In this document: piece by piece, positions 47,386 to 61,184 of the stretch | How the letters are laid out: each line of letters opens with the position of its first letter | How positions within the stretch are numbered: position 1 is the first letter of the stretch | Assembly: GCA_051453625.1 (NCBI GenBank) | Contig: JBOZIK010000001.1 | Location: forward strand, 175,121,397-175,185,396 | Length of the DNA stretch: 64,000 nucleotides | Direction of reading: 5' to 3' | Origin: Welwitschia mirabilis | Lineage: Eukaryota > Gnetophyta > Gnetopsida > Welwitschiales | Notes under the pieces: model-generated | Seen by the model: only the letters and a program-made list of their open reading frames with translations | Database searches by the model: none | Told to the model about the DNA's origin: nothing | Program-made: the position numbers and the translations under genes

Positions 47386-50300
47386 TCCTCTCTTTTTTGC
47401 TATGCATCTCCCGTAGTGATACCAGCCAAACCACTTCCTTCTGACTAGAGCTCTCCGATGATGTATGTGAAGAAGGATCAGTTAGATAAAGGACATGATG
47501 GCATCAGTTAAAAGGCATTGTGTAAAATTTAAATCACATTATTACTGTCACTTCTACTCTATAATTCACTTTCATTTGTGAAGAGTGATCCAATTGATTC
47601 TTAATCAAAAATTATTGTAACGTGCTAGTTTAATTGCTTTTCGACTGTAAACATTACTTGATTAATCTTTAATGACATAGTAGAAGCACAACACTCTCTC
47701 TTTCTCCCTTTCTCATCCATGTAATCTATTCTACTTCTTAACTTGTAAATTTCTGAATTTTCCACTAATGATTTCCTATAATTTCATATGAACTCTATAG
47801 AGTAAAAATAAGAGTGTTTTCTTCTAGTTAATTTGATTTACCTTTCTTGTCATGTACTACATCTTCAAATGAAAACACTCACGCAGTTTACCTAAGATCT
47901 CTAACCAATCAAATGTTATCTTCTCCCATCCAAATGCAATCTTCTTCCATCAATGCAAAGGCACAGTAAAATGCAGTCAATGTTAAGAACTAAAGTATTC
48001 TCTTAAAATTCATAACATTCACATGTTTAATTACTGAAAAACCATAGAAACTTATAGGTCCTAACTTTAAGTTTAACCAACAGTATTTCCTTTTAATAAA
48101 AAATATAAGAATAGTAAAGAGCAATAAATAGCATTGATAAATCCCCTCTAAAGATGAGTTTGTTAATGTGAATATGTATTTAGTCCATGTAAAGAGAACA
48201 TGATTTGTTCACCTTTGTTATTTTGGTTAGAATGGTTATGAACATAGAGGTTAGTAGCATGGTTTACAAGCTTAATAAGTACCCCTTTTTTTATATATAT
48301 ACAAAATCAAACTACAATTAACTAAATTTCCCTTGATTTATTAAGCCTTTTCTAAAGGTAACATCTAGACTTATCTCTTATAACAAAGTACCCTTGTGGT
48401 ATATCTCAATCAATCCATTAAATGTCTTAACATTGCAACTATATGATAATTATATTCTGCTTAAATGCTGGCAAATGCAATCATATGGCTAAGCATTATC
48501 TTTATATGAAAAAACATCCTATATATACCATTACTTATATTACTAAATTACAGGCATAACTGTATCATTAGATATTTTAGTCATTTTTCTCTTATTGTTT
48601 AAGCTACAACCATAACATGGCCTTCAGCTATCTAATCTCTTGTTATCTTTATGACTCTTGAAAATCTTTAGATTACAACTATGTCATCATTAAGCTAAGT
48701 AATACATTACACTATATACTAAGTTCTATGATGTTGTCAACTCATGAGTAAATGTTTATGACCTCATTTTAATGTTCAGAGTTTAAAAGTGAACATTATA
48801 ATTATTACCTCTGATTAGCTCTCACCTAGACATTATAGTAAGATATAAAGGGTTTCTTGTGCTTAGTGATAGAGGATTACCAATGGATGATTATGGCTAA
48901 GTGATCAAGGGATTCACTATTTAAAAAAAAATTGGATACACATGTTTATTTTATTATTAAATAAAACAAAATTTGGGGATCCATGTTTATTTTAATATTA
49001 TATTTTCTTTTAATCTCTTATGAATTAGGACCATCTTATTATGGACAAAGTCTAACCCTCAAAAATCTCTTTAAGGTAGTACTCTTACATGGAAATCCCA
49101 AGGCTCATAGTAAATGGTTTTTTTTGAATTAATTTAATTTTTCTTTCTATCATGATTTGAATTAGTAACTTAGTTAAGATATTATATAATTAATTAGTTA
49201 GTATATCTATTATTTTACTAATCTAAGTTATTACTTAAGTAGTTGTAAAAACTTTATCATATTTTTGTTATGGCGAAAATTAAATTTCCTGAATAAAGGC
49301 ATAAGATAAAAATATCATATCTTATTAATTAGTAGTTATAAATTAGTAAAAGTTTTTTTGTAAGTCTAATAGTCTATTATGAACATGAAAATGTAAAAAT
49401 AGTAATTTTTCTAATGGGTAATTATTTTTAAAATGATATTTATTAAAATGAATTAGAAAATAAATGTAGAAAATAGTAAGCAACTAATTTACATTTCTAT
49501 ATCTATATATTAAAATATCTACAAACTTGAGCATCCTAAGTTGTAGGAAATTAAATAATCTTTTCAAAACATTTTGAATCATTTAAAAAAAAGTATGTTG
49601 AAAGTTATGGTCATTTTAATGTAGTGCAGTAGGACTGTAATTCTAGAAAATTTAATAGGTTTTAACCTTAAATGATAACCTTAAAAATAATATTTTTAGA
49701 ATCCTAAGATAGTTTAAGTTAAATTTTGAGAATTTTTTTATTTTTCTAGTTTCTGAAAAATTGTTATAATTTATTTTTTGTTTTATAATTAATTAATTAT
49801 TAATTTTCAACTATGATGTCTTCCTAGAGCCAAAATATGTTATAATTAATGTTTTAAATTATAAAAAATTATTACACAAAATTTTATACGGAAATTGAGT
49901 ATATAAAATATGTTTTTATTAATAAATTTAAGTCAAATTACCCATAAGTGATATTTATTTATACAAATACCTCTTTCACCCTTTTTTAAAGTTAACTTGA
50001 GTGTGCATGCTTGTAAGAGTTTTCAGCTTACTATTTTAAGTAACATAAGTAGTCCCTAGCTTGTCATTTTTTCTACTGACTTATAATGTAGCCATATGAA
50101 TTTCGGATAATAATTTATATCTTAACAATTATGTTTAAAATATACTTTCTTTGTGTACCTTCTTTGCACCAATCCATGAAGATTATCATATGAGTATGGA
50201 AGAATGTTTCTAGGACTGGCATAGCTCTAGGTATGTTTTAGTTCATTTAAGTACATTGTTAAGATGTTATTTGATATATTTTGAATATTTTTATTATTAT

Positions 50301-50732
50301 TGAAAGAAAAAGAAAATAATATTTCTTTTATTTAGATAGAAAATAAAAGAATATTTTCTTTATCTAAGTTTTTATTATTATAATCTTAAAAATAGAAATG
50401 TTCTTGTATGCTTGCTCTCTTTTTATGATTGTTTTTATAAAATGAACTGAATGATGATTATAATTATTATAAATAGGTGAATAATTCACTAAATATTCAT
50501 AATAGTTAGAATTGTTTGCATGTATCTGTGTGGTGTATTCATCGAATAAGACTAAATTAAGATAATTCTAATAATGTTCATCACCACACTTAGATTTCAT
50601 CATCTAGGTGGGTTGATTACATTTTTTTTTATAATACCCTTCTAGAAGTGAATTTAATTACTGCTATCCTACCCTATCCATGTATGAACTTATTTTGATT
50701 TAATATCTCAAGTCCTTGATGTTAATGGATTA
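47386..50732. other. AT-rich region, no gene recognised
   Basis: No coding block, RNA gene or LTR was recognised; simple A/T-rich sequence dominates from 48900 to 50700. Confidence 0.55.
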
Positions 50733-52026
50733 TGTTACACCATCCAGAGATGCTTCAAGGAAGCAAAGATTATTTGTAAGTATGCATCCACCTCACGTAC
50801 CATTTGTCACCTATATTGAGAGCATATTGAGGTGCAGTGAAAGCCTATGGAGTTAAGCCCAGCCATGTTTGTATAGTTTATAATCTTAAGTAGAGCTAAC
50901 TCACATCTAAAGGAAGCTAAATGTTATGTTGCCAACTTATGCATATTTGATAGGGTATTTTGAGTGGTTTTACAAGTGAATAGATAGGTAAATACTTAGT
51001 TTCTGTGATAATGGAGAGCTAAGATGAAAAGGATGGAAACATGCAAATCTCCATAATAATTCATAGCATTCTGAACAAATTTGAATACGGAATATCTCTG
51101 AGGAAAACTTCTTATAAAACATTAAGGCTGATGTAATAATTAAAGAATTATTAAAGGCCATCATTCACCTCATCGTCTGGATGACTATATGGATAACCGT
51201 ACTAACTGGATACTCACTGTGTCTATCTGGCAGTTGATGTGGATCAATTATGAGGTGGATCAATTATGAGGTGGCATCATTTCCTCTATCGTCTGGACAA
51301 CTAGCTAGACAACATAGTTGTAACATCTATACTAAATATTCACCAAGCTTCTGCCACTTGTATTTTCTATTTTTCCCTTACACGGTCATTACAATTTACC
51401 CATGCCTTTCTGTTTTTGTTGTTGTACATTTAGTTAATAAATAGAAATCTTATTCTTGACTCCTGCTTATCTTTGTTTACACCTAAAATTCTTGTGATAG
51501 GAGATTGAAGGGCCAAAGATCCATCTTGTAGTTATAGAGGGATGTTTCCTTAGTGTTGAGTGATGTTTCCTCCATTAAGGTGCGATTCCTTTATAACACA
51601 AATATAGTTCGATTATTAATATAAAACATTTGCTTTTATGCTTTCAATGTGTGATTATTTCTCACCCTCCTAGCTTATGTTGCTTCTGATCCGGTGACAA
51701 TTTCTCTCGTGATATAGGTTATAAGGGTAACCTTTGTCAAGGTTATTCTTGATTAGTTTAAGTTAAGTGCATTGTTGTTTTCTTTTCCTAGATTAGCTTT
51801 GCACAAATGTATTTTATTTTACTTTTAAGCATTTTAAGTTATTTCTATAGATTAGGGTGCGAGTATTTCTCCTTTGAAACCAACTCTCTTATTTCCTACT
51901 TTGGCCTTTAACGGAGTACGACATTCAGGTTACTCCCATCTATATGAGTGTGTTACATTTATGCATTATTATTTGTGACTAACATGATTCTACTTAGGAA
52001 ATAAACATTACATACACACCGTAACA
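50733..52026 (+). repeat. Probable 5' LTR of an Athila/Tat-type gypsy element
   Basis: The right edge is fixed by the Asp-tRNA primer site two bases later. The left edge is inferred from matching termini TGTTAC...GTAACA, giving 1294 bp. Several TCGTCTGGAC-type motifs occur near 51170-51300. A 16-bp perfect tandem duplication (unit GGATCAATTATGAGGT) lies at 51241-51272. The 3' LTR is not in the window, so the left edge is not proven. Confidence 0.6.
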
Positions 52027-52028
52027 TC

Positions 52029-52049
52029 TTGGCACCATTGCCAGAGAAG
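52029..52049 (+). other. Primer-binding site of Asp-tRNA type
   Basis: TTGGCACCATTGCCAGAGAA is a decayed form of the TTGGCGCCGTTGCCGGGGA site typical of Athila/Tat elements. Confidence 0.85.
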
Positions 52050-52640
52050 GCCACTTAGAGTTTGAGAGTTGTCATTTCTTTGGTGAGTATTTCATATCGG
52101 ATGCTTACTACAGTAGTGGTGTACTAGTATCTATAATAGTGTATGTTTCTCCTTTTGTAGTGTCAATTTTTTATTTTTCAAATAAAAGTATGTTTTCTAT
52201 TCTATAATAAGAAGTTAGTCGCCCGCTTTATCATCTAGACAACACTCGACGATGATGGCCTCTATGCCATAAGTTTTCTATTTTATTTTTCTATTAAAAA
52301 TTTTTAGAGTTTTTCCCATCATCCCCTTTGTCATCTAGATGACCTAGGAGGATGAAAATCTACTTTCTGAGTTTTGTATTAAAGTGAGTCTTTGATTTTC
52401 TATTTTCTGCTTTTTCCTTTTTATGGTTTTTGTGTTTTCTATTATCTAGGGTATCATCTGGACGAGGGTAAGGATGATACTCTATACATCCAAGACTGAG
52501 CATGAATGGTAAAATCTAGTAAGAAAGAAAAATACTAGAGAGAGAAGCTATTAATTACTAAAAATATTAGAGAAGATTTGATAAATCTAGAAATTAAAAT
52601 AGGTAAAAATAGTAAAGGTACACAAGATTTTGAAATTCCT
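52050..52640 (+). other. 5' leader of the Athila/Tat-type element
   Basis: Non-coding. It repeats a CATCTGGACGA-like motif at about 52228, 52335 and 52455. An inverted repeat GTATCATC/GATGATAC lies at 52451-52480, with one motif copy in its loop. Confidence 0.5.
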
Positions 52641-53815
52641 ATAATTTCTACTTTCATTTCTATAGAGTTTGATTTTGCTACCATATCTTTCTCATTCTAA
52701 AAGTAAAAGCAACCCATCTCATCGAATCCATCCTTTATCATTAGGATCTACAACCACTCTTGATCATATCAATGCTAATATCATCTTTAGAAAACTCATA
52801 GCAAATAAGAAATGTGAAATCCAAACTCCTTTTGACTTACCTTCTGGTAATGATGTTGAAGTTTATAACTTAAATGCTTATCCTACCTTTAGTAAAGAAC
52901 ATGATAAAGGTACTTTGCAATACCTTACTAATATAGAACAACTTATTATCACTTTTAGAAATGGTAAAAAACATATAAATGATAGAACCTATATGGTCAT
53001 CTTCCTCATCACTTTAAGAGATACAGCAAAAATATGGCTTAGAACGATTCCTTACAAAAGTGTAAAATCTTGGAATCAAGTTTAAGAAGCCTTCACTAAG
53101 AGATTTATGAGTGAAATCATCATCTAAAGGCATAATAAAGAAGTCACCAACTTCCAATAAATGTCTAATAAAGATTATGCCTCTTCCTATGAAAGATTCT
53201 TTGTTGCTTTACATTCAAATCCTATAGATGCTTTTTTATAGGTAGAACTAGTTGACTATTTTTACAGTGGATTAAATAGTCATACAAATCAACTTTTATA
53301 CTTTTCATGTGAAGGCAACTTATTGAACCAAGCCCTATATGATGCTGGGAAAGCATTGGAAGTTTCGGTAGAATTTATTCAAACATGGCCTAAACCCTCA
53401 TGTAGAGAAAACCAAAATATAGGCCAAATCATTAAAGATCTAAAAGATGTAAACCAAGAAAAAAATAAAATAAGATCCAAAAATAAACCAACCAATGTCA
53501 ATAAAGATTTCACCTCTACCTTAGTTACAGCTGTGGGAAAGCCTGAGAAATACATGTGGAAATAACATTGGGACATGTAGCACGATGAATAAGGGGAAGT
53601 TATTGCATAAGAATCCAAATGATTCTTGATGCTGAGCTAGCAAATAAAAAGAGTGAAGTTGTAATTTCTACCTATGATTTGTGTAAATATAATTACCATG
53701 TTACAAAAGATTATCCCTTACTTCCCACTTACAAAGAGAAAATCTATGAGGAAGTTTGTGCCTTTAACCAAAGATCTTCAAACTACAACCAAAATTATAA
53801 TAAAAGATAAGTCCA
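52640..53815 (+). pseudogene. gag of the Athila/Tat-type gypsy element (broken)
   Basis: The frame open at 52669-53085 gives AYPTFSKEHDKGTLQYLTNI, then TYMVIFLITLRDTAKIWLR and TIPYKSVKSWNQV. After one stop it continues EAFTKRFMSEII, then NKDYASSYERFFVALHSNP, VELVDYFYSGLNSHTNQLL and GNLLNQALYDAGKALE. These match the retrotransposon gag domain of Athila-type elements (LRDRAKxWLxxLPxxSIxxW, FLxKFFP, WERFKxLxxxCP, YFYxGL). A lysine-rich C-terminal part follows (open 53323-53565). It is better preserved than the other gag copies, with only a few stops. Pol is not seen, because the N gap and LTR copy C follow. Confidence 0.75.
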
Positions 53816-54184
53816 AAATCATAACAACTTTTAAATAAGATTAGTAAAAAACTAAACTCTAGAAATTTTCAAACATGCCATATGAACTTCCAACCTTTCA
53901 AAAATAGTTTTAAGAACTCAAACTTTTAATTCAACAATATAAACAACTTGGCATGCTCAATCAACTCCAAAAACCATAGTAATCCTCCTAGGAATTCCAT
54001 TGAAGAGTTCAAAAACATAATAAAAGGCAAACACCAACATGGAAAACCTTGTGAGAATTCTACCATAAACTATGCTTGCCAACTAAAGACCATAAGGATC
54101 TCTTGTTACTCAATCTTTATTAAACCCAAATGAAGTTAGAAATGATTGTAAGGTTATGATAGGAAGAGGAAATCATATAACTCC
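53816..54184 (+). other. Sequence between gag and the gap
   Basis: Asparagine-rich in translation (SINSKNHSNPPRN), as in the region after gag of Athila-type elements, but no definite block was found. Confidence 0.35.
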
Positions 54185-54284
54185 NNNNNNNNNNNNNNNN
54201 NNNNNNNNNNNNNNNNNNNNNNNNNNNNNNNNNNNNNNNNNNNNNNNNNNNNNNNNNNNNNNNNNNNNNNNNNNNNNNNNNNNN
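54185..54284. other. Assembly gap (exactly 100 N)
   Basis: Exactly 100 N is a common placeholder for an unknown gap size. The two sides belong to different elements, so much sequence could be missing. Confidence 0.9.
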
Positions 54285-55373
54285 TGTTGCGGATCAATAG
54301 TAAAGAAGATAGTACTAATTGATGAGAAGTCTTAGTCATGTCCTTTATGACGTAGTTTTCTACCTTGTTCTTGGGAACCATTTCCTACCTATTCCATTGC
54401 CTTGGGCCACAGTGGGAGCTGTGATGAAATAAAGTTTTCACACCATCTATGCATGTGCAAAATGATTGCAAGAGACGATGCAAGAAATAAGTGATGGTTG
54501 CATGTAGCTGGGTGTCATTTACATATTTTCTTGATTATTGCATGAGTAGAGTAGTAAAATAGAAATGTATATTTGATACTTAAGCATGTTGTTGAAGTTT
54601 TATATTCATGTTTACACCTGAGAATTAAATATTGTTTTATAATTTACATATACAATATGTTTATCTAGTATTATGAGGAAGTTGATTGTTTAGATAATTT
54701 CTTTTTGTTATGAACTATTATTTGAAGAGTTAAATTTTAAATATGCTAGAAGAGATTGTTAAAGAACATGGTTATGTATGTATTGTGGTAATCCATAACT
54801 CAAGATATGTTTAATAATTTCTAACTAGAGTTAATTTATCTATTCTTTCAGAAAAATAATCTTAATCCTATTGCTAGTTTAGGTGGTTAAGACTGTTAAA
54901 CTATACATTGTAAGTTTTTCAAGTACTTTGTAATAAATTTCAATCATTGCCTCTTTTCAACATGAGTATCTACATAAATTTAGGCATTACCTTTTTCAAT
55001 ATAAGCAGTAAAATAATTAATTGGTGGTCAACATTCAGTCCTAAGTTCCAAGTCCCCAAATTAATGTGAGTTATTATTAACTAATAATTCATGCAACTGT
55101 TAGCTATAGATTACCTGATAAATTGATTAAGGTGCTTTCTCCTCTTGCATGGGTCTTTCCATCTTATGTAGTTGTAACTTGAAACTTTTAAGAAAATCTT
55201 TTAATTTCTTTTATTCTTAATTATTAATTATTCTCTTAGTTCTAAATTAAATTCATGCTTCATACATTCCCTTACTATATAAGTCATTAACTATTAAGAT
55301 GCATCTACAAGCATTGACAAGACTTATGTATGGTTATGTACCCTAGTATGTGATTAAGAATCTGGACATTACA
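54285..55373 (+). repeat. LTR copy C of the 2.2-kb family (3' part)
   Basis: It matches copy A from about 39287 to 40372 and ends CTGGACATTACA. No primer-binding site follows (TTAAGTGATTG instead), so it is a 3' LTR or solo LTR end. Confidence 0.8.
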
Positions 55374-56640
55374 TTAAGTGATTGTCAACCCTTGAGTTGT
55401 AAGCAAGAAAGAAGAATAGGCAGGTAAATTGAAAGAAGGCATGAAAACTAACATTTAGCTTGAAAGATAATTGCATTATTATACATAATTGCTTTTCATA
55501 AATTACTTTAAGTAAAAGTATATTCATAGTAATTATTAGAACAAAATATGCATTAAGTTCAAAACAGGGTTTGAAAAATATGTCTAGTTTTCAAAATAAG
55601 AACTTCTTCCTACAAGGTTTAATCAATTAGTCTTTAAAAGTTCCCAAATTAGCCCCCCATTAAGTGTCAAGCATGGTTTGAAAATAAAATACCTAATTAT
55701 GGAATAATGAATACACAAGTAATGTGAAATTAAGAGATATATAGAAATCCCTAATTTGGTAGTAATGATGAGTGAACCATCAAGTGTTTCCATGGCAATT
55801 AACAATACATATAATCAACATATCCATACAGGTCATCATGTGAAATCCATAATACATCCATGATAATATAAGAAATCATTCATCCAAGGAAAGACATGAA
55901 GTGTAGAATTGAAACACACAAGCATAAAATATGACCATGAAAATAAAGACTGCACTACTTAGGTCCTAAATGCTAACTTGTTAAATCCTGATTCTTTATT
56001 TGAAAGAAATAAGAATGCAAATCTTTTTCAAAAGATTAAATTGATTACTCTAATGCTATGGTCCTATGAAAAATAGGAAAAGTATGCTTAACAACTTTGA
56101 CATTATCTAATTTAATGAATAAAAAGAAATACACTATATTAGAACATATTCTATTTGAAATTGATTACTTACAAGCAGTCTCTCATTCTAAAGATGCATG
56201 ATTGCTGATTAGTAAAACATCATGGTTCAATTTGAATAACATTAATGAAAGTGATAGTGCACTAATTAAAATTGACATATTATAGTTATAATCTTAAGCA
56301 TTAATTTAGAAGATGGCTAGAAACTAATAATTCTTGACAATGTGATAATCACAACACAGATTGAGGTGTACCTCCTTTTAATCCCAACACACTTTGAGGT
56401 GTCAATTGGCCACATGCTATTAATGTGTAAAGTTATTGAGGTGGCATTATAATAGGGAGGTGACAAAACATCTTAAAAGGTAGCATGTTCTAGGATTACA
56501 TAAAGTTTTAATTGGAAACATCTTATTTCATGTTGTAGTTAAAGAAAAATGTGGCTCTTTGCTCTTATGCAAAGAGACAAATGACAATGTTTATTAAAGT
56601 GAGTTAATTCTTTAAAAGCAAAACCTTACAATTCAGCAGA
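55374..56640. other. AT-rich region, no gene recognised
   Basis: No protein block or RNA gene seen. Small open frames show no family features. Confidence 0.5.
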
Positions 56641-59235
56641 GGTCAAATAATTCCTTTTCAAAAAGGGATTCTTGAGATCCACAAATGGAAGATGGAGGAA
56701 GGCTTGGGCATGAAGATGTAGAAGGAAAGGATGAGAGGAAGGTGCCCTCAACGAGGAGGGAAGATGTAATGTTCACTTCTACATCCAAGAGAATCGAATA
56801 GATAAATTAGACAGACAAATCAACATGAGTTGAAGATAGAGCTATACAAAGTTTTAATGTAGCACTTCCATCTCTATTAATCAACTATTAACTAATTTAC
56901 TTATATAGCTAATATCTATAGCTAAACCATATTATATATCTATAAGAAAATGCTTAGTTCAGATAGTTGTATTTAGCCAAATTTTAATTAATCTTTTAGC
57001 CAAATTTTAATTACTCTTTTATAACAATGAATGTGAGGTGCTATAGTTGTGGTGTATAAGGCCTTATCATTTAGCCACATTATTGGGTAGGGTTTCAGAT
57101 TATGATTTAAGCATGGGTGAAAATGAATGCCACGAACAATTAAAATCAATTGAAAAGGTCATCTGAAGGATTTGATCTAGTGACCTAGGATTAAGCAAAA
57201 AGTAAGACCTAAAGACGCCCAGCACAGCATCACAAAATTCCTCATCACGTCCTGTATTTTTCATGTGTGGCTCACCAGAAATGAAAAAATTTTTAAAAGC
57301 AAAGATTTCCAAATAGAGTAGATCATCATAGAAGTCAAATTTCAGCTTTCCATCAAACTATACACATACAAAAGAATTCAAATTTCTGCTTTCCATCAAA
57401 CTATCCACCTTCTAAAGCTGAAAGACACTCGGAAAAATTGGGCGTCAAAGAATGGGTATCTCCCCTACCCTAATGAGATAGCTACCTGCAGTACCCACAA
57501 GCCATATCTGTAGCAGGTTTTTCAGATCAATTGAGATGATCATAGATGGAGGAAGCCCATCTGTTTTCCTTCCTGAGTGTTTTTCTGTGCAGTCCCCAAA
57601 CATAGTGTTCCAGCAATTTTCTTGGTCAATAGAGGAGTACTGCTATGCATCCTCCTGCCAACATCATCCAGGCTCTTCGGTGCAGGAATTTTACAGCTTA
57701 GGTCTCCAGCTTATTTTCTCAAAATAAGCCCCTGATCTGGCCATCATCCTTGGCAAGGGCCACAATGCTGGAAAATGCTTCCCTCTTGCAGTTGCAGACA
57801 AGTAAACCGGCATGGCCTTCTCAAGATGCAGCTCGCTTTCCTCCAAGCACTCCCAACGCTGAAATGTAGAGCAAACTGAGCTCTCAGGTGGTTTCTTCCA
57901 GGATGCTGTCTGTTTAGGCAGTATATTTTGTCTAGGCTATCAGAGCTTGATCTGACAAGCGCCCAGAATCTGCAACTTCCTATTTTTTTTTTTCTGCTGT
58001 GTCTTTCTTCATGGTTTTTTATGAGTTGTACTAAAACGTTTCAGTTTAATGAAATTACTTCAATTTCATTCAAAAAAAGGGAGTTCGAATTTTTCCTTCT
58101 ACGAAATATTTCCGCAAATCGTTCTGGAGGCGTTTCGTCTTCTTTGAATCTCATTGATATCGCGTCTACAGCAAAGTCGAGAAGGCAGACGAAAAGGAGG
58201 CCATAGGATGAGATTCAATGCAGAATTTCACAGAAACAGGAGATGGATAGTATTACCGATCCTTGATAAATGCCGTCGCTTCTATATCGAAGCCTTTCTC
58301 TGTGTAACCGGCAAAAGGGTTGCAGAATATGAACCTTTTTACTCTGGCTATAGTTCAGATTTCTGTGAAAATCTTCCTTATACAACAGGCAACAGAAGGG
58401 GATCACACCTTCAGCGGCGGCAGTGTAGCAAGTGCTGAGGAGGGTATAGATCGAGCAGATGGGAGGGAGGGGAAGTACAGAACTTGCGGACGACAGAGAA
58501 GAGAACTGTGTCCCGTTTAGGGAAGAAGCGCTGGATAGCTTCGCCGAAACTGCGCGTAAGGGAGAAGGGAGAGACACGCATGAGGGAAGAAGGTCGTCTA
58601 AAAAGGGTCCTAAATATCAACCGACGGGAAAGTCCGCGGGTTTGTGTGTGATTCGGCGGATTTTGTGAATGCCAGGCGTCATAGAGGAGCGGCGAAGCAG
58701 GTCGCTGGCGAAGAGAATGTAGCAGTCTTGGAGCTGGCCGCTTCACGGGAGCGCACATGAGGGAGAAATAGGAGGTGCGCCTAAGAGAAGGGGGAACCGT
58801 TGAGACGAGGCGGTTAAAGAATCGGTCGGATTGAGTGAGGACCAATTGACTGAAGCACGACGCAAAGAGACGGTGACGTCCAGGGGAACGAAGGGCCATG
58901 CAGAAGGAGGACAGGAAGGCACGAATAGACACTGCTATGCCAACCCGCGAGGGAAAACGCTAACATTCACCATTAAGGTGTAGACGGCAAGGGGAACGTA
59001 GTGAAGCAATGAGAAATGGCGGCCAAGGATTTTCCTTAGGAGCCCATTGTGCAGCAAAAGTCACGCAGAGGAGGAACGAGATCATTTGTATTGGCTGAAA
59101 AAGAATAGCCAAATTTTTTAATGGTGAACTTGACTACCTTGAAACCTCTTGAAACCTGTAACTAAGTTGAGGTGGCGTTTTCAAAAGGAATAATTATATT
59201 CCAAAGCAAAAGGGACAACCTCTAGTAATTATCGG
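56641..59235. other. Host-like segment with a CpG-rich island at about 58080-59080
   Basis: The island is GC-rich and dense in CpG, unlike anything else in the window. On the minus strand it is pyrimidine-rich with a long open frame from 58932 to 58411 (173 codons). Its C-terminal third, from Met at 58582, is arginine/serine-rich (MRVSPFSLTRSFGEAIQRFF, then VVRKFCTSPP), like an organelle-targeting leader. Two overlapping frames are also open, so the frame may be only a by-product of GC content. Alternatives are a plant promoter with 5' leader on the minus strand or an unassigned first exon. A further open frame (57312-57100, minus) is unrecognised. A 43-bp duplication lies at 57336-57408. Confidence 0.4.
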
Positions 59236-59239
59236 GATT

Positions 59240-61184
59240 GAGCATGAAATAATTGGTCAGCTGCAATTTGTATTAATCAACGTTCTTCTAGCTTTCTGTG
59301 CCTAGGTAATAATTAAGTGCTTAGGTAATAATAAAACTAAATGACAAAAGTTGCCTGTAACAGGACTTAGACTCTAGACCTTGTATTGAACACCATTTTA
59401 ACCTAACTTGAGATTCTTTCTAACACAACATAGTAAATAACAAATACTATAGTGCTAATTGCAAGTTGTTAAAATTAAACCATTTATCTTTAAGGTAAGT
59501 CATATGCCATTATTTATGAACCTTATAGGATGCATACACTAATATATTTCTTAGGCAACCTTTGCAAAAAGAAAGATGATAAATACTTATAATGTTTTTA
59601 CAACACAAATTAATATGCTATATATGTAACTTGTAAACACCTTTTATTGCCAAATATAAGCTTGAATATAACAACCAAATAAAATGTCAACAAATGTGCA
59701 TAAGTCTCTAGGACACACCAGGCCTTTTAATTATTATTCATGCAATAAAATAAGAAAGCACGTAGATCACACCTAGTTTGTATTACTTCTTTTTCCAGCA
59801 TCATCCTTTGCAATGGTTCCTGCATATGCAAATATGGTGTGAGAACTGTAACTATCACAGTTCCCAGTATGACTCATGACAAAAAATTAGTAGGTATAGA
59901 ATTCCCGAAGTACACGATAAAGGACTACATCATGAAGGGCATAACCACAACCTGTCATCAATTTAATTTTATCTTCTTTATTGTTGTTCCACAACCAGTT
60001 TCACTAATCCAATTGCTTACAACTAAAAGAGATAAAATTAATAATATTTACGCACAATTTTTTCCTTTTGCTCTGGAGGTTTGGTCCCATGGTCGTGGAT
60101 CTCACAACAGAGAGTAACACTCTCTGAGGTTCGAACAACTGGTTACTCGAGTCAGTTTTAATTCCCTAATTTAATATATCATGATATAGGTCAATGGTTG
60201 GTACAAGGTAATCACAAGATGGCTTATGAAGGGGCTAGGTACAAGACTTGTTTAAAAATATTTAACAACAAGATAAATAAGAATTTACAATTGTACCAGG
60301 TTCTCACAATTGACCCACATAAAGCACATACTCTATCGACTTCTACCTGAATCTCAAGGATTGAATCATAAAGGGGGCTTGCAAGAAAATTTTCAAAATG
60401 TTAAATAAAGCTTTAAGATTATGTGATTACTAACAAAGCATTTCTACGCATGTAGGATAATACAAGAACACTGCAATCATACAAGCATTACGAGATTACA
60501 TTGGAACATATTAGAATCTTAAAAGAGATGGTTTAGGTCCATACCTATTCTAAGCTAAGCCATCAAGTACTGATATTCATACCCAAGCTCTAACATGTTC
60601 ATAATTGTAAGGTATGAATCTATGACTCTAATAGTTAGGGGGCTCAACTATTTATAACAAGGGATAACAGTAAGGCTTAAGTTTCTACAGGTAGTTTAAG
60701 TTCCCATAATCCATCATTTCCAAGCCTCACCACTAGGTGTAAATAATAATATAACAGAAAAGTGCTAAATAAATAATATGAGTAAATACTTCAAATCACA
60801 TATATTCACTATTTCATGACCAAGATACAATTAAAAAAAAATCTATACGATTAAAAGAAATATATATCAAAGCTGTAGTTAATTTCTAAAAGTAAGTCAA
60901 GTAATCAAATTTTAAACTGTAACAATTAAAAAAACATGCATAAATAATAGTAAATCCATAATTAACTAAATCTTTCAACTAGTTAACAAAAGTAATAACT
61001 ATAAGTCAATCTTTCAATAAATTCTAAAATATATAACATGCAAATACTTAGTTTTACTATTATTTTTATTAGTATTTATAAACAATTTACAACTAAACTA
61101 AATTATTATAAGATTTTTAATGTTTAATTATTTATATAGTTAACTAGGAAGGTTTTCTAATCTTAGAAAAATTTTGACGTGATA
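59240..61184 (-). repeat. LTR copy D of the 2.2-kb family (minus strand)
   Basis: The inverse of 61184 starts TATCACGTCAAAATTTTTC, matching the start of copy B. 60770-60490 matches the GTTTACACCTAGTGG region, and 60000-59800 matches the CCTTTATGATGTAGTC and TTCTCACACCAT regions of copy A. The far end fades near 59240, where the CpG-rich segment begins. Confidence 0.75.

Noticed and set aside
53379-53618. Minus-strand open frame of 79 codons
   Set aside because: Antisense of the lysine-rich part of Athila-type gag.
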